From assembly GCF_010093445.1 (NCBI RefSeq), contig NZ_PDWW01000005.1, positions 1 to 64,000 on the forward strand: a stretch of DNA of 64,000 nt, in the 5' to 3' direction. Both the position numbers and the translations under genes were made by a program. Source of the stretch: Pseudoxanthomonas japonensis (GTDB taxonomy: Bacteria; Pseudomonadota; Gammaproteobacteria; Xanthomonadales; Xanthomonadaceae). This document shows, piece by piece, positions 1-11,541 of this stretch (its first letter is position 1; every line of letters begins with the position of its first letter). The notes beneath the pieces were generated by a model that was not told the origin of the DNA, did not search any database, and saw only the letters and a program-made list of their open reading frames with translations.

Positions 1-170
1 TTCGGGCTATGGATCGAGGTCGATGTGCGGCGGCCCTGGCTCCTACACGTGCTCGAACACAGCGGCCTGTCGGCCTGCCGCACATCGCTCTCCGCCACAA
101 CTCTAGGGGTAACCGCAGACACAAGCGGGCCATGCCCGCGACCATCACCCGGCGTGCACGCCGGGCTGGC
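1..170. other. Left-edge segment without a recognised gene
   Basis: I see no convincing gene here. It lies downstream of the leftward phosphoesterase gene. It contains a perfect 18-base palindrome at 148-165 (cccggcgtgcacgccggg). That palindrome could form a hairpin after the stop codon at 171, but it has no T-run, so it is not a clear intrinsic terminator. The rightward reading frame through this segment runs antisense to the next gene and is treated as a shadow. Confidence 0.4.
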
Positions 171-962
171 CTACGCGGCGCGTTGCGCGTCCTGCGGCAC
201 CAGGCGCAGCCGCGGCGCCACGTCGGCCAGCACCTTGCCCGTGTGCGACAGCAGGCACAAGGTGCCGTCGGCCTCCTCGCTGAGCGCGGTCAGGCTTTCC
301 ACCCAGTCACCGTCGTTGGCGTAGATCAGGCCGTCGCGCTGCAGCAGCGAGGCACGATGGATATGGCCGCAGACGATGCCGTCCAGGCTGCGGCGGCGTG
401 CATCGTCCAGCCCCGCCTGCACGAAGCGGGCGATGTAGCGCTCGGCCGCGTCGCTCTGCCGCTTGAGGTACTCGGCCAGCGACCAGTAGCGCAGGCCGAA
501 GCGACGGCGCAGCTGATTGGTCAGGCGGTTGCCGGTGAGGATGCGGTAGTACAGCCAGTCGCCGAACCTTTCCTGCAGCCCGCCGAAATGGGTGATGCCA
601 TCGTAGTCGTCGCCGTGGGTCACCAGCAGGCGCCGGCCGTCCAGCGTGGTGTGGATGGCCCGGCGGCGCACCTGCATGGCCGGCAGCACCAGGCCGCAGA
701 ACCGGCGGATCGCGCGGTCATGGTTACCCGGCACGTAGATCAGTTCGGTGCCGTCGCGCGCCAGCGCGTGCAACGCCTCGACCACGCGGTTGTGGGCGGC
801 ATCCCACGACGCGCGGCGCTGCGCCATCCACCACAGGTCGACGATGTCGCCGACCAGATACAGCCGACGGCAGCGCAGTCCGGACAGGAAGTCGGCGAAC
901 TCGGCGGCATGGCAATGTTTGGAGCCGAGATGGACGTCGGAGACGAAGACCGCGCGCCGCAT
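171..962 (-). CDS. LpxH-like calcineurin-type metallophosphoesterase
   Basis: This 263-residue protein has the complete calcineurin-like metallophosphoesterase signature: SDVH (D9, H11), VGDIVD (D39), GNHD (80-82), a THGDD stretch near 110-116 and GHIH near residue 196. This is the COG2908 group that includes UDP-2,3-diacylglucosamine diphosphatase (LpxH, lipid A synthesis), and the protein is probably a cytoplasmic or membrane-peripheral pyrophosphatase. Whether it is the true LpxH or a paralogue cannot be decided from the sequence. The ATG at 962 is chosen because it sits directly before the first conserved strand; the longer open frame upstream overlaps the acyltransferase gene. It lies 23 bases after that gene on the same strand, which suggests a two-gene operon with a membrane-lipid theme. 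Confidence 0.8.
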   Translation of the reverse strand: MRRAVFVSDVHLGSKHCHAAEFADFLSGLRCRRLYLVGDIVDLWWMAQRRASWDAAHNRVVEALHALARDGTELIYVPGNHDRAIRRFCGLVLPAMQVRRRAIHTTLDGRRLLVTHGDDYDGITHFGGLQERFGDWLYYRILTGNRLTNQLRRRFGLRYWSLAEYLKRQSDAAERYIARFVQAGLDDARRRSLDGIVCGHIHRASLLQRDGLIYANDGDWVESLTALSEEADGTLCLLSHTGKVLADVAPRLRLVPQDAQRAA

Positions 963-985
963 CGGGGGTGGCGCGGTCCGCGGGC

Positions 986-2719
986 TCACGCCGCGGTCTC
1001 CACCGGAGGCCGGCGGTCGCCGAGATAGCGCTCGCGCTTCTTCGGACGGATGCGGTGCAGGTCCACTTCGATCAGGCCATCGATCGAGTCGCTGAAATCC
1101 GGATCGACGCCGAACGCCAGGAAGCGCGCGCCACCGGGTTCGCACAGGTCGGTGTACTGCCTGTAGAGCATCGGCACGCTCGCCCCGAGCGTGTCGAGAT
1201 TGGCCTTGAGCACGCGGAATCCGGTGTCGGCATCCAGCGCCTCGAACGACAGCGGCGTGGCGGCGTACTGGAACGGATGCCGGGGCCGGGCGTTGCCACA
1301 CGCGTCTCCGTAGTAGTGCGTGTAGTAGGCGACGATGCGTTCGCGCGCGTGCGCGGGCAGCGCGGCGCTCATCGACACCGCACCGAACAGGTAGCGCACG
1401 CCCGGATGCCGGCGCAGGTAGGCGCCGATGCCCTGCCACAGGTAGTCGATGCTGCGGCTGCCCCAGTACTCCGGCACCACGAAGCTGCGTCCCAGCTCCA
1501 TGCCGCCCGCCAGGCGCGGCAGCGCGTCGTCGGCGTAGTCGAACAGCGAGGCGGTGTACAGGCCTTTCAGTCCCTGTGCCGCGAGCACCGGCGCACCGCG
1601 GGCGATCCGGTACGCACCTGCGATCCTCCGCTGCGACGCGTCCCACAGCACGATGTGCTCGTACCAGGTGTCGAAGGCATCCACGTCCATCCGCTTGCCC
1701 GTGCCCTCGCCCACGGCACGGAAGGTCAGTTCGCGCAGGCGTCCGATCTCGCGCAGCAGCGGCGAGCCGCCCGCCAGCCGGCCGACACAGATGCGCTTGC
1801 CGTCGGTGGTCTGGCCCAGCACGTCCAGCGCGGCGATGCAGGCCTCCAGCACGTCGGGCGACAACGGCTCGACCAGCCGCTCGGCGACATCGACGGGCTC
1901 CGGCGACGCCGGCGTGGCGCGTCGTCCGAGCGCATACAGCGCCGCACGCACACCGGCGATCGCGGATGCGACGTCTTCCTCCGCATCCACGCGCAGCGCC
2001 CGTCCGACATGCAACTGCAGGCGCCGTTGGCTGCGGCGGAACATCTCGCGCGCCAGCAGCGCGGTTCCGGCCGGTTTGAACAGCGCCGAGGCGCCATAGA
2101 ACAGCGGTGAATTGCGCGCCTCCACGCGGATCGGCAGCACCGGCGTCCCGGTGGCGCGGGCGAAGCGCAGGAAGCCGCGACGCCAGCGCGTGTCGCGCAC
2201 GCCACGCGGACCCAACCGCGAGACTTCACCGGCTGGGAACACGATCACGCATTGCTCGGCCTCCAGCGCCTGTTCCACCGCGCGCACGCTATCGGCCGAT
2301 GGCTTGCCGCCCAGGATGCGCACCGGCAGCAGCAACTCCGCCAGTGGCGCGATGCCGGCCAGGACGTCGTTCGCGACGATCCTCACGTCCTGCCTCACGC
2401 GGCCCACGAGTTGCAGCAGTGCCAGCGCATCCAGCGCGCCGGAGGGATGGTTGGCGACGATCAGCAGCCGGCCTTGCGCGGGAATGCGCCGCTCCTCCGC
2501 CGGGTCGGCGATCGTCCGCATGTTGAGATGGTCGATGGCGGCATCGACGAAGGCGAGGCCATGCAGGTGACCATGGTCGGCCAGGAAGGCGTAGGCCTGG
2601 TCCAGCTTCGACCAGCGGCCCAGCGTGCGCAGCAACGGCCGGGTCAGCCGGGCGTGACGGCCTCGGAACCAGTGGGGATAACGTTCGGTGATCTGCTGTT
2701 CCAGCGGGCGCATGGGCAA
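986..2719 (-). CDS. Two-domain acyltransferase: PlsC-like plus GNAT (OlsF-like)
   Basis: This 577-residue protein appears to be a fusion. The N-terminal half (about 85-260) has the PlsC/lysophospholipid acyltransferase features: a NHPSGALDA block that resembles the NHx4D motif, and an FPAGEVSR block corresponding to the 'FPEG' substrate motif. The C-terminal half (about 310-560) resembles the GNAT-type N-acyltransferase of the OlsB/haemolysin family, with [10 protein letters not shown], a [11 protein letters not shown] strand and a [12 protein letters not shown] strand. This order matches OlsF, which makes ornithine lipids by N-acylation and then O-acylation, so phosphorus-free aminolipid synthesis is the leading idea. 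The amino-acid substrate is inferred. It is transcribed away from metK and followed by the phosphoesterase. Confidence 0.7.
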   Translation of the reverse strand: MPMRPLEQQITERYPHWFRGRHARLTRPLLRTLGRWSKLDQAYAFLADHGHLHGLAFVDAAIDHLNMRTIADPAEERRIPAQGRLLIVANHPSGALDALALLQLVGRVRQDVRIVANDVLAGIAPLAELLLPVRILGGKPSADSVRAVEQALEAEQCVIVFPAGEVSRLGPRGVRDTRWRRGFLRFARATGTPVLPIRVEARNSPLFYGASALFKPAGTALLAREMFRRSQRRLQLHVGRALRVDAEEDVASAIAGVRAALYALGRRATPASPEPVDVAERLVEPLSPDVLEACIAALDVLGQTTDGKRICVGRLAGGSPLLREIGRLRELTFRAVGEGTGKRMDVDAFDTWYEHIVLWDASQRRIAGAYRIARGAPVLAAQGLKGLYTASLFDYADDALPRLAGGMELGRSFVVPEYWGSRSIDYLWQGIGAYLRRHPGVRYLFGAVSMSAALPAHARERIVAYYTHYYGDACGNARPRHPFQYAATPLSFEALDADTGFRVLKANLDTLGASVPMLYRQYTDLCEPGGARFLAFGVDPDFSDSIDGLIEVDLHRIRPKKRERYLGDRRPPVETAA

Positions 2720-2893
2720 GGGCTGGCGGCGGGGTGTCGCCGCGCAGCCTGCGCCCGGCGGGCGACAGCGCCGTGTCCGTTTTCTGGCAGTCCGGTGACA
2801 ACGCCGGTCGACCTGCCCTTAACCCGGTGGCAACCCTGAACAGCGCAGAATGCACGCACCCGTCCCGGCGTGTATCATGCGCGCCCATCTTTT

Positions 2894-2913
2894 CATCCGA
2901 ATCAAAGGATATA
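2894..2913 (+). promoter_or_regulatory. Met-cycle motif CATCCG-N8-GATATA upstream of metK
   Basis: The CATCCG half is at 2894-2899 and GATATA at 2908-2913, ending six bases before the metK ATG. The same two hexamers with the same 8-base gap precede ahcY and metF. The site overlaps a plausible ribosome-binding sequence (AAAGGA, 2904-2909), and a possible -10 (TATCAT, 2873-2878) lies upstream. A bound repressor here could block both elongation and ribosome access. The binding protein is unknown. Confidence 0.55.
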
Positions 2914-2919
2914 AGCCCG

Positions 2920-4131
2920 ATGTCCAGCTACCTGTTCACCTCCGAATCGGTCTCCGAAGGCCATCCGGACAAGATCGCCGACCAGATTTCCGACGCCGTG
3001 CTGGACGCGATCCTGGCCCAGGACAAGCGCGCACGCGTGGCCTGCGAGACGCTGGTGAAGACGGGCGCCGCCATCGTGGCCGGCGAAGTCACCACCACCG
3101 CGTGGGTGGACATCGAATCGCTGGCCCGCAAGGTGATCAACGACATCGGCTACGACAACTCGGACGTCGGCTTCGACGGCCACACCTGCGCCATCATCAA
3201 CATGCTGGGCAAGCAGTCGCCCGACATCAACCAGGGCGTCGACCGCAAGAAGCCGGAAGAACAGGGCGCGGGCGACCAGGGCCTGATGTTCGGCTACGCC
3301 TGCAACGAGGCGCCGGAATTCATGCCCGCCCCGCTGTACTACAGCCACCGCCTGGTGGAACAGCAGGCCAAGGTGCGCAAGAAGGGCAAGCTGAAGTGGC
3401 TGCGTCCCGACGCCAAGTCGCAGGTCACCCTGCGCTACGACGGCAACACCGTGCTCGGTCTCGACGCCGTGGTGCTGTCGACCCAGCACGATCCGGACAT
3501 CAAGCAGAAGGACCTGATCGAGGCCGTGCGCGCCGAGATCCTGGTGCCCGTGCTGCCGAAGAAGTGGCTGGACGCGCTGCCGAAGAACAAGGTGCACATC
3601 AACCCGACGGGCAAGTTCGTCATCGGCGGCCCGGTGGGCGATTGCGGCCTGACCGGCCGCAAGATCATCGTCGACAGCTACGGCGGCATGGCCCGCCACG
3701 GCGGCGGCGCGTTCTCGGGCAAGGATCCGTCGAAGGTCGACCGTTCGGCCGCCTACGCCGCGCGCTACGTGGCCAAGAACATCGTGGCCGCCGGCTTGGC
3801 CGACAAGTGCGAAGTGCAGGTCTCCTACGCCATCGGCGTGGCCGAGCCGACCTCGATCTCGGTCACCACGTTCGGCACCGGCAAGGTCGGCGACGACGTG
3901 ATCGAGAAGCTGATCCGCAAGCACTTCGACCTGCGTCCGTACGGCATCACGAAGATGCTGGACCTGGAGCACCCGATCTACCAGCCGACCGCCAGCTACG
4001 GCCACTTCGGCCGCAAGCCGAAGGAAATCAGCTACGTCGACGCCGCCGGCAAGAAGCACACCGCGACCACCTTCTCGTGGGAGAAGACCGATCGCGCAGA
4101 GGCGCTGCGCAAGGACGCCAAGCTGAAGTGA
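2920..4131 (+). CDS. metK: S-adenosylmethionine synthetase
   Basis: Forms S-adenosylmethionine from ATP and methionine in the cytoplasm and supplies methyl groups to the cell. The 403-residue length is normal for the family. The N-terminal [20 protein letters not shown] signature, the [10 protein letters not shown] block, and the glycine-rich [19 protein letters not shown] block with its phosphate-binding residues are all present. The ATG at 2920 gives the family-typical N-terminus [10 protein letters not shown] and has AAAGGA 10 bases upstream; the upstream in-frame codons are not conserved-looking. It is divergent from the acyltransferase gene, with a 200-base shared promoter region, and is followed by two hairpins. 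The upstream motif shared with ahcY and metF suggests common control of the SAM cycle. Confidence 0.97.
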   Translation: MSSYLFTSESVSEGHPDKIADQISDAVLDAILAQDKRARVACETLVKTGAAIVAGEVTTTAWVDIESLARKVINDIGYDNSDVGFDGHTCAIINMLGKQSPDINQGVDRKKPEEQGAGDQGLMFGYACNEAPEFMPAPLYYSHRLVEQQAKVRKKGKLKWLRPDAKSQVTLRYDGNTVLGLDAVVLSTQHDPDIKQKDLIEAVRAEILVPVLPKKWLDALPKNKVHINPTGKFVIGGPVGDCGLTGRKIIVDSYGGMARHGGGAFSGKDPSKVDRSAAYAARYVAKNIVAAGLADKCEVQVSYAIGVAEPTSISVTTFGTGKVGDDVIEKLIRKHFDLRPYGITKMLDLEHPIYQPTASYGHFGRKPKEISYVDAAGKKHTATTFSWEKTDRAEALRKDAKLK

Positions 4132-4139
4132 CGACCCGG

Positions 4140-4164
4140 CGCGCCTGCGGACGCAGGCGCCTTT
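4140..4164 (+). terminator. GC-rich hairpin after metK
   Basis: An 8-bp stem (GCGCCTGC at 4141-4148 with GCAGGCGC at 4153-4160) with a 4-base loop is followed by CTTT. It starts nine bases after the metK stop and is a plausible first transcription terminator. Confidence 0.6.
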
Positions 4165-4171
4165 GCCGGGC

Positions 4172-4200
4172 CGTCATCCCCGTGCAGGCGGGGATCCCGT
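4172..4200. repeat. Short hairpin repeat (catcccc...gggga type)
   Basis: ATCCCC at 4176-4181 and GGGGAT at 4190-4195 enclose a short loop. Sequences of this form (catccccg...cggggat) are common dispersed intergenic repeats in xanthomonads and other proteobacteria. Only this copy was noticed in the window, so calling it a repeat rests on general knowledge. Confidence 0.4.
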
Positions 4201-4215
4201 GCCTTTGATTCAGAG

Positions 4216-4244
4216 AACGGGCCGCTCATGCGGCCCGTTTGCTT
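4216..4244 (+). terminator. Strong intrinsic terminator of metK
   Basis: A perfect 10-bp stem (AACGGGCCGC at 4216-4225 with GCGGCCCGTT at 4230-4239) has a TCAT loop and is followed by TGCTTT. The remaining bases to 4390 contain another small inverted repeat (agcggagcttgctccgct, around 4255-4272) and no gene. Confidence 0.8.
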
Positions 4245-4390
4245 TGCCGTCATAGAGCGGAGCTTGCTCCGCTGCTTCTGTGCGCGCTCGCCCGCCCCCC
4301 CCAGCCGGGCAAGCTGGGCTCTACGCGAGGCGGTGCAACGCCGCGGGAAGAATGGGTTAGCCTGCCCGCCAGTTCTCCTGTGGACACGCC

Positions 4391-4891
4391 ATGGACACCC
4401 TGAAAAGCCACCAGCTATCGATGACGGTGCTGATGACCCCGGACATGGCCAACTTCTCCGGCAAGGTCCACGGCGGTGCCATCCTCAAGCTGCTCGACCA
4501 GGTGGCCTACGCCTGCGGCAGCCGCTACGCGGGCAAGTACGTGGTCACGCTGTCGGTGGACCAGGTGATGTTCCGCCAGGCGATCAACGTGGGCGAACTG
4601 GTGACCTTCCTGGCCTCGGTCAACCACACCGGTATCTCGTCGATGGAAATCGGCATCAAGGTGGTGGCCGAGGACATCCGCAAGCAGAGCGTGCGCCACG
4701 CCAACAGCTGCTTCTTCACCATGGTCGCGGTGGACGACGACGGCCGCCCCACCCCGGTGCCCGCGCTGGAACCCGGCACGCCCGACGAGGTCCGCCGCTT
4801 CGCCGCCGCTCGCCTGCGCCGGGAGTTGCGCGAGGAAATGGAGCAACGGCATGCCGCCCTGCTCGGCACGAAAGCGCACGCCGTCGACTGA
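4391..4891 (+). CDS. Hot-dog-fold acyl-CoA thioesterase
   Basis: This 166-residue protein has the single hot-dog domain of the YciA/BACH acyl-CoA hydrolases. The FSGKVHGGAILKLLDQ helix (22-37) carries the conserved HGG and the candidate catalytic Asp36, and the strands VTLSVDQVMF and SSMEIGIKVV follow. It should hydrolyse acyl-CoA to free acid and CoA in the cytoplasm; chain-length preference cannot be read. The C-terminal tail (about 130-166) is rich in Arg and Glu and probably helical. It ends 40 bases before uup and may be its own transcription unit. Confidence 0.88.
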   Translation: MDTLKSHQLSMTVLMTPDMANFSGKVHGGAILKLLDQVAYACGSRYAGKYVVTLSVDQVMFRQAINVGELVTFLASVNHTGISSMEIGIKVVAEDIRKQSVRHANSCFFTMVAVDDDGRPTPVPALEPGTPDEVRRFAAARLRRELREEMEQRHAALLGTKAHAVD

Positions 4892-4919
4892 GTACCGCCG
4901 GTGACCGACCCGCGCCCGG

Positions 4920-4925
4920 TACAAT
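4920..4925 (+). promoter_or_regulatory. -10 box TACAAT of a probably leaderless uup mRNA
   Basis: TACAAT is followed by exactly six bases and then the uup ATG at 4932. That would place the transcription start on or next to the start codon. No purine-rich ribosome-binding site fits between. The -35 region is poor. The same arrangement is seen before thiS, thiG and the RDD gene. Confidence 0.5.
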
Positions 4926-4931
4926 GGGCGC

Positions 4932-6797
<1,866 letters not shown>

Positions 6798-6813
6798 GGC
6801 GGCGGGATGCTGG

Positions 6814-6880
6814 TGTGGGAGCGACGTAAGTCGCGATGAAACATCGGTAACACGTCATCGCGACTTACGTCGCTCCCACA
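6814..6880. repeat. REP-like palindrome, 26-base perfect arms
   Basis: The arm at 6814-6839 (begins tgtgggagcgacgtaagt) is repeated inverted and without mismatch at 6855-6880, around a 15-base centre. A related element with 23-base arms is at 60021-60090. It sits between the convergent ends of uup and ppc, where it may act as a two-way transcription barrier. Such short palindromes are typically spread by REP-associated tyrosine transposases. Confidence 0.75.
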
Positions 6881-6893
6881 CCGGGATCCCACA

Positions 6894-9617
6894 TCACCCG
6901 GTGTTCTGCACGCCCTGCGACACGCCGTTGATGCTGGCGACCAGCGCGTGCAGCAGCGCGTCGTCCTCGCGGTCGCTGTCGCGCCAGCGCTTCAGCAGGT
7001 CGGCCTGCATCACGCTGATCGGGTCGATGTAGGGATTGCGCAGGCGGATCGACAGCGCCAGCCGCTGGTCGTGCTGCAACAGCCACTCGTTGCCGTTGAG
7101 CGCCATCACCCACTTCGCCGCGGCGGCATGCTCGTGCTGCACGCGCGGGAAGAATTCGCCGTGCAGGTCGCCCGACATCTTCGAGTACATCTCGGCGATG
7201 CTCAGGTCGCCCTTGGCCAGCACCATCGAGATGTCGTCCAGGAAGGTCTTGAAGAACGGCCAGTCGCGCGCCATCTCCTTCAGCGCCTCCTCGCCGTACG
7301 TGTCCACGGCGGCCTGCAGGCCGGTACCCACGCCGTACCAGCCGGGAATCACCGCGCGCGCCTGGCTCCACGCGAACACCCACGGGATCGCCCGCAGGTT
7401 GCCGAGCGCCGCGTCCTGTCCCAGCCGGCGCGACGGGCGCGAGCCCAGCGTCATCCGCTCGATCACGTCGATCGGCGTGGCGGCACGGAAGTAGTCCATG
7501 AAGCGCGGCGACTGCACGAACGCGCGATAGGCCTGCGAGCTCTCCTGCGCGACCAGCGCCATGATCTCGCGCCATGTCGCCTCGCGCGGCTCCGGCGGAC
7601 GCGGGCGCAGGCTCGACAGCAGCACCGCACCGACCGACTGTTCCAGCGAACGCAGTGCCAGCGCACGGATGCCGTACTTGCGGTGGATCACTTCGCCCTG
7701 CTCGGTCACGCGCAGGCGGCCATCGACGCTGCCACGCGGCGCCGCTTCCAGCGCACGCGTGGTCTTGCCGCCGCCGCGGACGATCGAGCCGCCGCGTCCG
7801 TGGAAGAACGTCAGCTTGATGTCCAGCTCCTGGGCGGCATCGACCAGGTCGACCTGCGCCCGCTGCAGGCCCCAGCGCGAGGCGGCGATGCCGCCGTCCT
7901 TGCCGCTGTCGGAATAGCCCAGCATCACCATCTGCACGTTGTCGCGGGCCGCAAGGTGCGCGCGGTAGACCGGATCGGCCAGCAGGTCGCGCAGCACCCC
8001 GGTGCCGTGGCCGAGGTCGTCGATGGTCTCGAACAGCGGCGCGATATCGAGCGGCACCTGTCCTGCGTCATCGACCAGCCCGCCCCGGCGCGCGAGCGCC
8101 AGCACGGTCAGCACGTCGGCGCGGCTGTGCGCCATGCTGATGATGTAGGTGCCCAATGCATCGGTGCCGTGGCGCGCGCGCGCATCGGCCAGGGCGCGGA
8201 AGACGGCGTCCAGGCGCTCGTTGCCTTCCTGATCCGATGCCGGCAGCACGTTCTTGCCACTGGCGTAGGCACCGAGTTGCGCGGCGCGCTCGACAGCGGC
8301 GCGCTCCTCCCATCCGTCATCCCCGAGCGCGCTCGCGACAGCGCGCGCATGCACGCTGGATTCCTGCCGCACGTCCAGTCGCGCGAGGTGGAAGCCGAAC
8401 GTGCGCACGCGCCAGGCCAGCCGGCGGATCGCGAACCAGCCCGCATGGATGCCGCGGTTGGCTTCCAGGCTGTGCAGGATCAGGTCGACGTCGCCGGCGA
8501 GTTCTTCCGGTGACGTGTAGGCCTCGGGCCTGTCTTCCAGCGTGGCCTGCAGGCGCGCGCGCATCAGGTCGTTGAGCAGGCGGTACGGCATGTCGCCGTG
8601 GCGCGGGCGCGACTTCTTCGCGGCCTCGGGCATCAGCGCGCGGTACGCTTCCACGCGTGACAGCACCCCGGGCGACACGCCGATCACCGAGGTGGACTGG
8701 CTCAGCAGCGTGGTGAGCTGGCGCAGCTCCTTCAGGTAGCGGGTGAGGATGGAGCGGCGCTGTGCATTCAGGGTGGCGGTGATCGTGCCGGCATCCACGT
8801 TCGGATTGCCGTCCATGTCGCCGCCCACCCACGTACCGAAGCGCAGGACCCGCGGCAGGTGCGCGGCGACCTGAGGCGCGGCGCCGTAGACGTCGGTGAT
8901 CGCGTTCTCGAAGGTTTCGTACAGCACCGGAATGACGCGGTAGAGCACTTCGATGAGGTAGAAACCGACGTGTTCGCGCTCGTCCTCGACGCCCGGGCGC
9001 ACCGGCGACGAATCGGAGGTCTGCCAGGCCGACGTCAGCGCCATGCGGAAGCGCGCGGTGTCGGTGGCCAGTTCGCCCGGCGTGCGCGTGCCGTCCAGCC
9101 CGTTGATCAGGCTGGCCACCATCAGCTGCTCCTTCTCCAGCAGCGCGCGGCGCACGGCTTCGGTCGGGTGCGCGGTGAACACCGGCTCCACGTCGATGCG
9201 CGGCAGCCAGTCGGCCAGTTCGTCCAGCGTCACGCCCTGCGCCTTGAGCTTGGACAGCGTGTCGTGCAGTCCGTCGGGCTGCGGTCGCGCACTGCCGGCG
9301 CGCTGATACTCGCGCCGTCGGCGGATGCGGTGCACGCGCTCGGCGATGTTGACCACCTGGAAATACGTACTGAACGCGCGGATCAGCGCCTCGGCCTGGG
9401 CCGGCGCCTGCCCGTCGAGCAGTCCGGCCAGCGACTGCGGCGGTTCGCCCGCCTGACGGCGCGCGATGGCGGTGGTGCGCACGCGCTCCACGTCGGCCAG
9501 GAACTGCGGCGACACCTGTTCGGCCAGCATGTCGCCGACCAGGGCGCCCAGACGGCGCACGTCTTCACGCAGGGGGACATCGGGGGGAGCGAATTCGAGA
9601 CTGCGGGGGCTGTTCAT
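6894..9617 (-). CDS. ppc: Phosphoenolpyruvate carboxylase
   Basis: Carboxylates phosphoenolpyruvate with bicarbonate to oxaloacetate, an anaplerotic step of the TCA cycle. The 907-residue length is normal. Catalytic blocks are present in order: FTAHPTEA with the catalytic histidine, [47 protein letters not shown], and the conserved C-terminus ending QNTG. The ATG at 9617 gives [12 protein letters not shown] and then the first conserved helix; an ATG 27 codons upstream adds residues with no family character. It is divergent from ahcY. Confidence 0.96.
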   Translation of the reverse strand: MNSPRSLEFAPPDVPLREDVRRLGALVGDMLAEQVSPQFLADVERVRTTAIARRQAGEPPQSLAGLLDGQAPAQAEALIRAFSTYFQVVNIAERVHRIRRRREYQRAGSARPQPDGLHDTLSKLKAQGVTLDELADWLPRIDVEPVFTAHPTEAVRRALLEKEQLMVASLINGLDGTRTPGELATDTARFRMALTSAWQTSDSSPVRPGVEDEREHVGFYLIEVLYRVIPVLYETFENAITDVYGAAPQVAAHLPRVLRFGTWVGGDMDGNPNVDAGTITATLNAQRRSILTRYLKELRQLTTLLSQSTSVIGVSPGVLSRVEAYRALMPEAAKKSRPRHGDMPYRLLNDLMRARLQATLEDRPEAYTSPEELAGDVDLILHSLEANRGIHAGWFAIRRLAWRVRTFGFHLARLDVRQESSVHARAVASALGDDGWEERAAVERAAQLGAYASGKNVLPASDQEGNERLDAVFRALADARARHGTDALGTYIISMAHSRADVLTVLALARRGGLVDDAGQVPLDIAPLFETIDDLGHGTGVLRDLLADPVYRAHLAARDNVQMVMLGYSDSGKDGGIAASRWGLQRAQVDLVDAAQELDIKLTFFHGRGGSIVRGGGKTTRALEAAPRGSVDGRLRVTEQGEVIHRKYGIRALALRSLEQSVGAVLLSSLRPRPPEPREATWREIMALVAQESSQAYRAFVQSPRFMDYFRAATPIDVIERMTLGSRPSRRLGQDAALGNLRAIPWVFAWSQARAVIPGWYGVGTGLQAAVDTYGEEALKEMARDWPFFKTFLDDISMVLAKGDLSIAEMYSKMSGDLHGEFFPRVQHEHAAAAKWVMALNGNEWLLQHDQRLALSIRLRNPYIDPISVMQADLLKRWRDSDREDDALLHALVASINGVSQGVQNTG

Positions 9618-9741
9618 GCGTGGCGCGTGGATCCCGTCGTTCGGTTGGCCTGTATTGGTATTGTCCCGGCGGACAACTGGTCTGCTGCAAGGCAGCATTC
9701 CGGAGCCTACCCGATCAGGGGTGATACGTGCGCCATCGTTT

Positions 9742-9761
9742 CATCCGGAACCAGCGATATA
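9742..9761 (+). promoter_or_regulatory. Met-cycle motif CATCCG-N8-GATATA upstream of ahcY
   Basis: CATCCG is at 9742-9747 and GATATA at 9756-9761. The GATATA half overlaps the -10 hexamer TATAAT (9758-9763), so a protein bound here would compete with RNA polymerase. The same motif and spacing occur before metK and metF. Confidence 0.6.
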
Positions 9762-9763
9762 AT
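9758..9763 (+). promoter_or_regulatory. Consensus -10 box TATAAT of ahcY
   Basis: A perfect TATAAT lies about 12 bases before the first base of the SAH riboswitch, which fits a transcription start near 9770. The -35 region (around 9735-9740, atcgtt) is weak. Confidence 0.65.
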
Positions 9764-9772
9764 GGCGCCCCT

Positions 9773-9846
9773 TCGCCGAGGGGCGCTGCGACCGTGACCT
9801 GGAGTCCGGCCAGGCTCGGTGGAACGAACCTGCAACGGCGCCCGGC
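9773..9846 (+). ncRNA. SAH riboswitch in the ahcY leader
   Basis: The leader has the conserved order of the S-adenosylhomocysteine riboswitch: CCGAG (9776-9780), GGGCGCTGCGACC, then CCAGGCTCGG, and a final AACGGCGCCC (9834-9843). Two long-range pairings can be drawn by eye: GGGCGC (9781-9786) with GCGCCC (9838-9843), and CCGAG (9776-9780) with CTCGG (9815-9819). The second would be the pseudoknot. In characterised members, SAH binding turns on expression of SAH-recycling genes. The element ends about 40 bases before the ahcY ATG, so control of translation initiation is plausible; no terminator stem is obvious. Confidence 0.88.
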
Positions 9847-9884
9847 CAACCTGCGACCCTGATCGCACAGACCGGAGCAATGCC

Positions 9885-11327
9885 ATGAACGCAGTACGCA
9901 AGTTCTCGACCGAGGGTGACTACAAAGTCGCCGACATTTCGCTGGCCGATTGGGGCCGCAAGGAACTCGACATCGCCGAGCACGAGATGCCCGGCCTGAT
10001 GTCGATCCGCCGCAAGCACGCCGCCACCACGCCGCTGAAGGGCGTGCGCGTGACCGGCTCGCTGCACATGACCATCCAGACCGCCGTGCTGATCGAGACG
10101 CTGAAGGACATCGGCGCCGACGTGCGCTGGGCCTCGTGCAACATCTTCTCGACGCAGGACCACGCCGCCGCCGCGATCGCCGCGACCGGTACGCCGGTGT
10201 TCGCGTGGAAGGGCGAGACGCTGGAAGAGTATTGGGACTGCACGCTGGACGCGCTGTCGTTCCCCGACGGCAAGGGCGGCTTCCTCGGCCCGCAGCTCGT
10301 CGTCGATGACGGCGGCGACGTGACGCTGCTGATCCACAAGGGTTACGAGCTGGAACAGGGCGACGAGAGCTGGGTCGACAGCGCATCGGGCAGCCACGAG
10401 GAACAGGTGATCAAGGACCTGCTCAAGCGCGTCGCCAAGGAACGCCCGGGCTACTGGACCAGGGTCGTCGCCGACTGGAAGGGCGTGTCGGAAGAAACCA
10501 CCACCGGCGTGCACCGCCTCTACCAGCTGGCCGAACAGGGCAAGCTGCTGATCCCGGCGATCAACGTCAACGACTCGGTCACCAAGTCGAAGTTCGACAA
10601 CCTGTACGGCTGCCGCGAGTCGCTGGCCGACGGCCTGAAGCGCGCGCTCGACGTGATGCTGGCCGGCAAGGTCGCCGTGGTCTGCGGCTACGGCGACGTG
10701 GGCAAGGGTTCGGCGGCATCGCTGCGCGCCTACGGCGCCCGCGTCATCGTCACCGAGATCGATCCGATCTGCGCGCTGCAGGCGGCGATGGAAGGCTATG
10801 AAGTCACCACCGTCGAGGACACCCTCGGCCGCGCCGACATCTACGTCACCACCACCGGCAACAAGGACATCATCACCCTCGCCCACATGAAGGCGATGAA
10901 GGACCAGGCGATCGTCTGCAACATCGGCCACTTCGACAACGAGATCCAGGTCGATGCGCTGTACGCCTCGGGCGCCACGCGCACCAACATCAAGCCGCAG
11001 GTCGACAAGTTCACGTTCGGCAACGGCAACGCGATCTTCCTGCTCGCCGAAGGCCGCCTGGTGAACCTGGGCTGCGCCACCGGCCACCCGAGCTTCGTGA
11101 TGTCGAACTCGTTCTCGAACCAGACGCTCGCGCAGATCGACCTGTGGGCGAACAAGGACGCGTACGAGTCTAAGGTCTACATCCTGCCCAAGCAGCTCGA
11201 CGAGGAAGTCGCGCGCCTGCACCTGGAGAAGATCGGCGTGAAGCTGACCACGCTGACCAAGGACCAGGCCGACTACCTGGGCGTGTCGGTCGAAGGCCCG
11301 TACAAGCCGGATCACTACCGCTACTGA
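9885..11327 (+). CDS. ahcY: Adenosylhomocysteinase
   Basis: Hydrolyses S-adenosylhomocysteine to adenosine and homocysteine in the cytoplasm and relieves product inhibition of methyltransferases. The 480-residue protein includes the NAD-binding glycine-rich [18 protein letters not shown] block, the substrate-binding [14 protein letters not shown] and [16 protein letters not shown] blocks, and the C-terminal family ending KPDHYRY. The ATG at 9885 gives the standard N-terminus and has CGGAG nine bases upstream. It is controlled by the SAH riboswitch and probably by the CATCCG/GATATA element. A strong terminator follows, so it is not co-transcribed with the sugar genes downstream. Confidence 0.97.
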   Translation: MNAVRKFSTEGDYKVADISLADWGRKELDIAEHEMPGLMSIRRKHAATTPLKGVRVTGSLHMTIQTAVLIETLKDIGADVRWASCNIFSTQDHAAAAIAATGTPVFAWKGETLEEYWDCTLDALSFPDGKGGFLGPQLVVDDGGDVTLLIHKGYELEQGDESWVDSASGSHEEQVIKDLLKRVAKERPGYWTRVVADWKGVSEETTTGVHRLYQLAEQGKLLIPAINVNDSVTKSKFDNLYGCRESLADGLKRALDVMLAGKVAVVCGYGDVGKGSAASLRAYGARVIVTEIDPICALQAAMEGYEVTTVEDTLGRADIYVTTTGNKDIITLAHMKAMKDQAIVCNIGHFDNEIQVDALYASGATRTNIKPQVDKFTFGNGNAIFLLAEGRLVNLGCATGHPSFVMSNSFSNQTLAQIDLWANKDAYESKVYILPKQLDEEVARLHLEKIGVKLTTLTKDQADYLGVSVEGPYKPDHYRY

Positions 11328-11353
11328 TCGCTGCGGTTCCGCTGCGACAACGG

Positions 11354-11385
11354 AACGGGCGCCTTCGGGCGCCCGTTCTGCATTT
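11354..11385 (+). terminator. Intrinsic terminator of ahcY
   Basis: A 10-bp perfect stem (AACGGGCGCC at 11354-11363 with GGCGCCCGTT at 11368-11377) has a stable TTCG tetraloop and is followed by CTGCATTT. Confidence 0.8.
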
Positions 11386-11541
11386 CACGCAGCGAGTGGC
11401 CGTCGCACGCCTTCCTCCGCAACCATTTCGATACCGCTGGGCGCTTGCCTCGCTTCGGCGATCATCGCAAGCTTGGCCGCCGTACCGTCGCCCACGCCTG
11501 CATCGGGTCTGCGGCGCGACGACCCAGCACCGGGAGTGGAC

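Noticed and set aside
9-1028. Long rightward open frame at the left edge
   Set aside because: Its translation is Arg/Gln/Ala-rich and lies antisense to the phosphoesterase gene, which has clear catalytic motifs.
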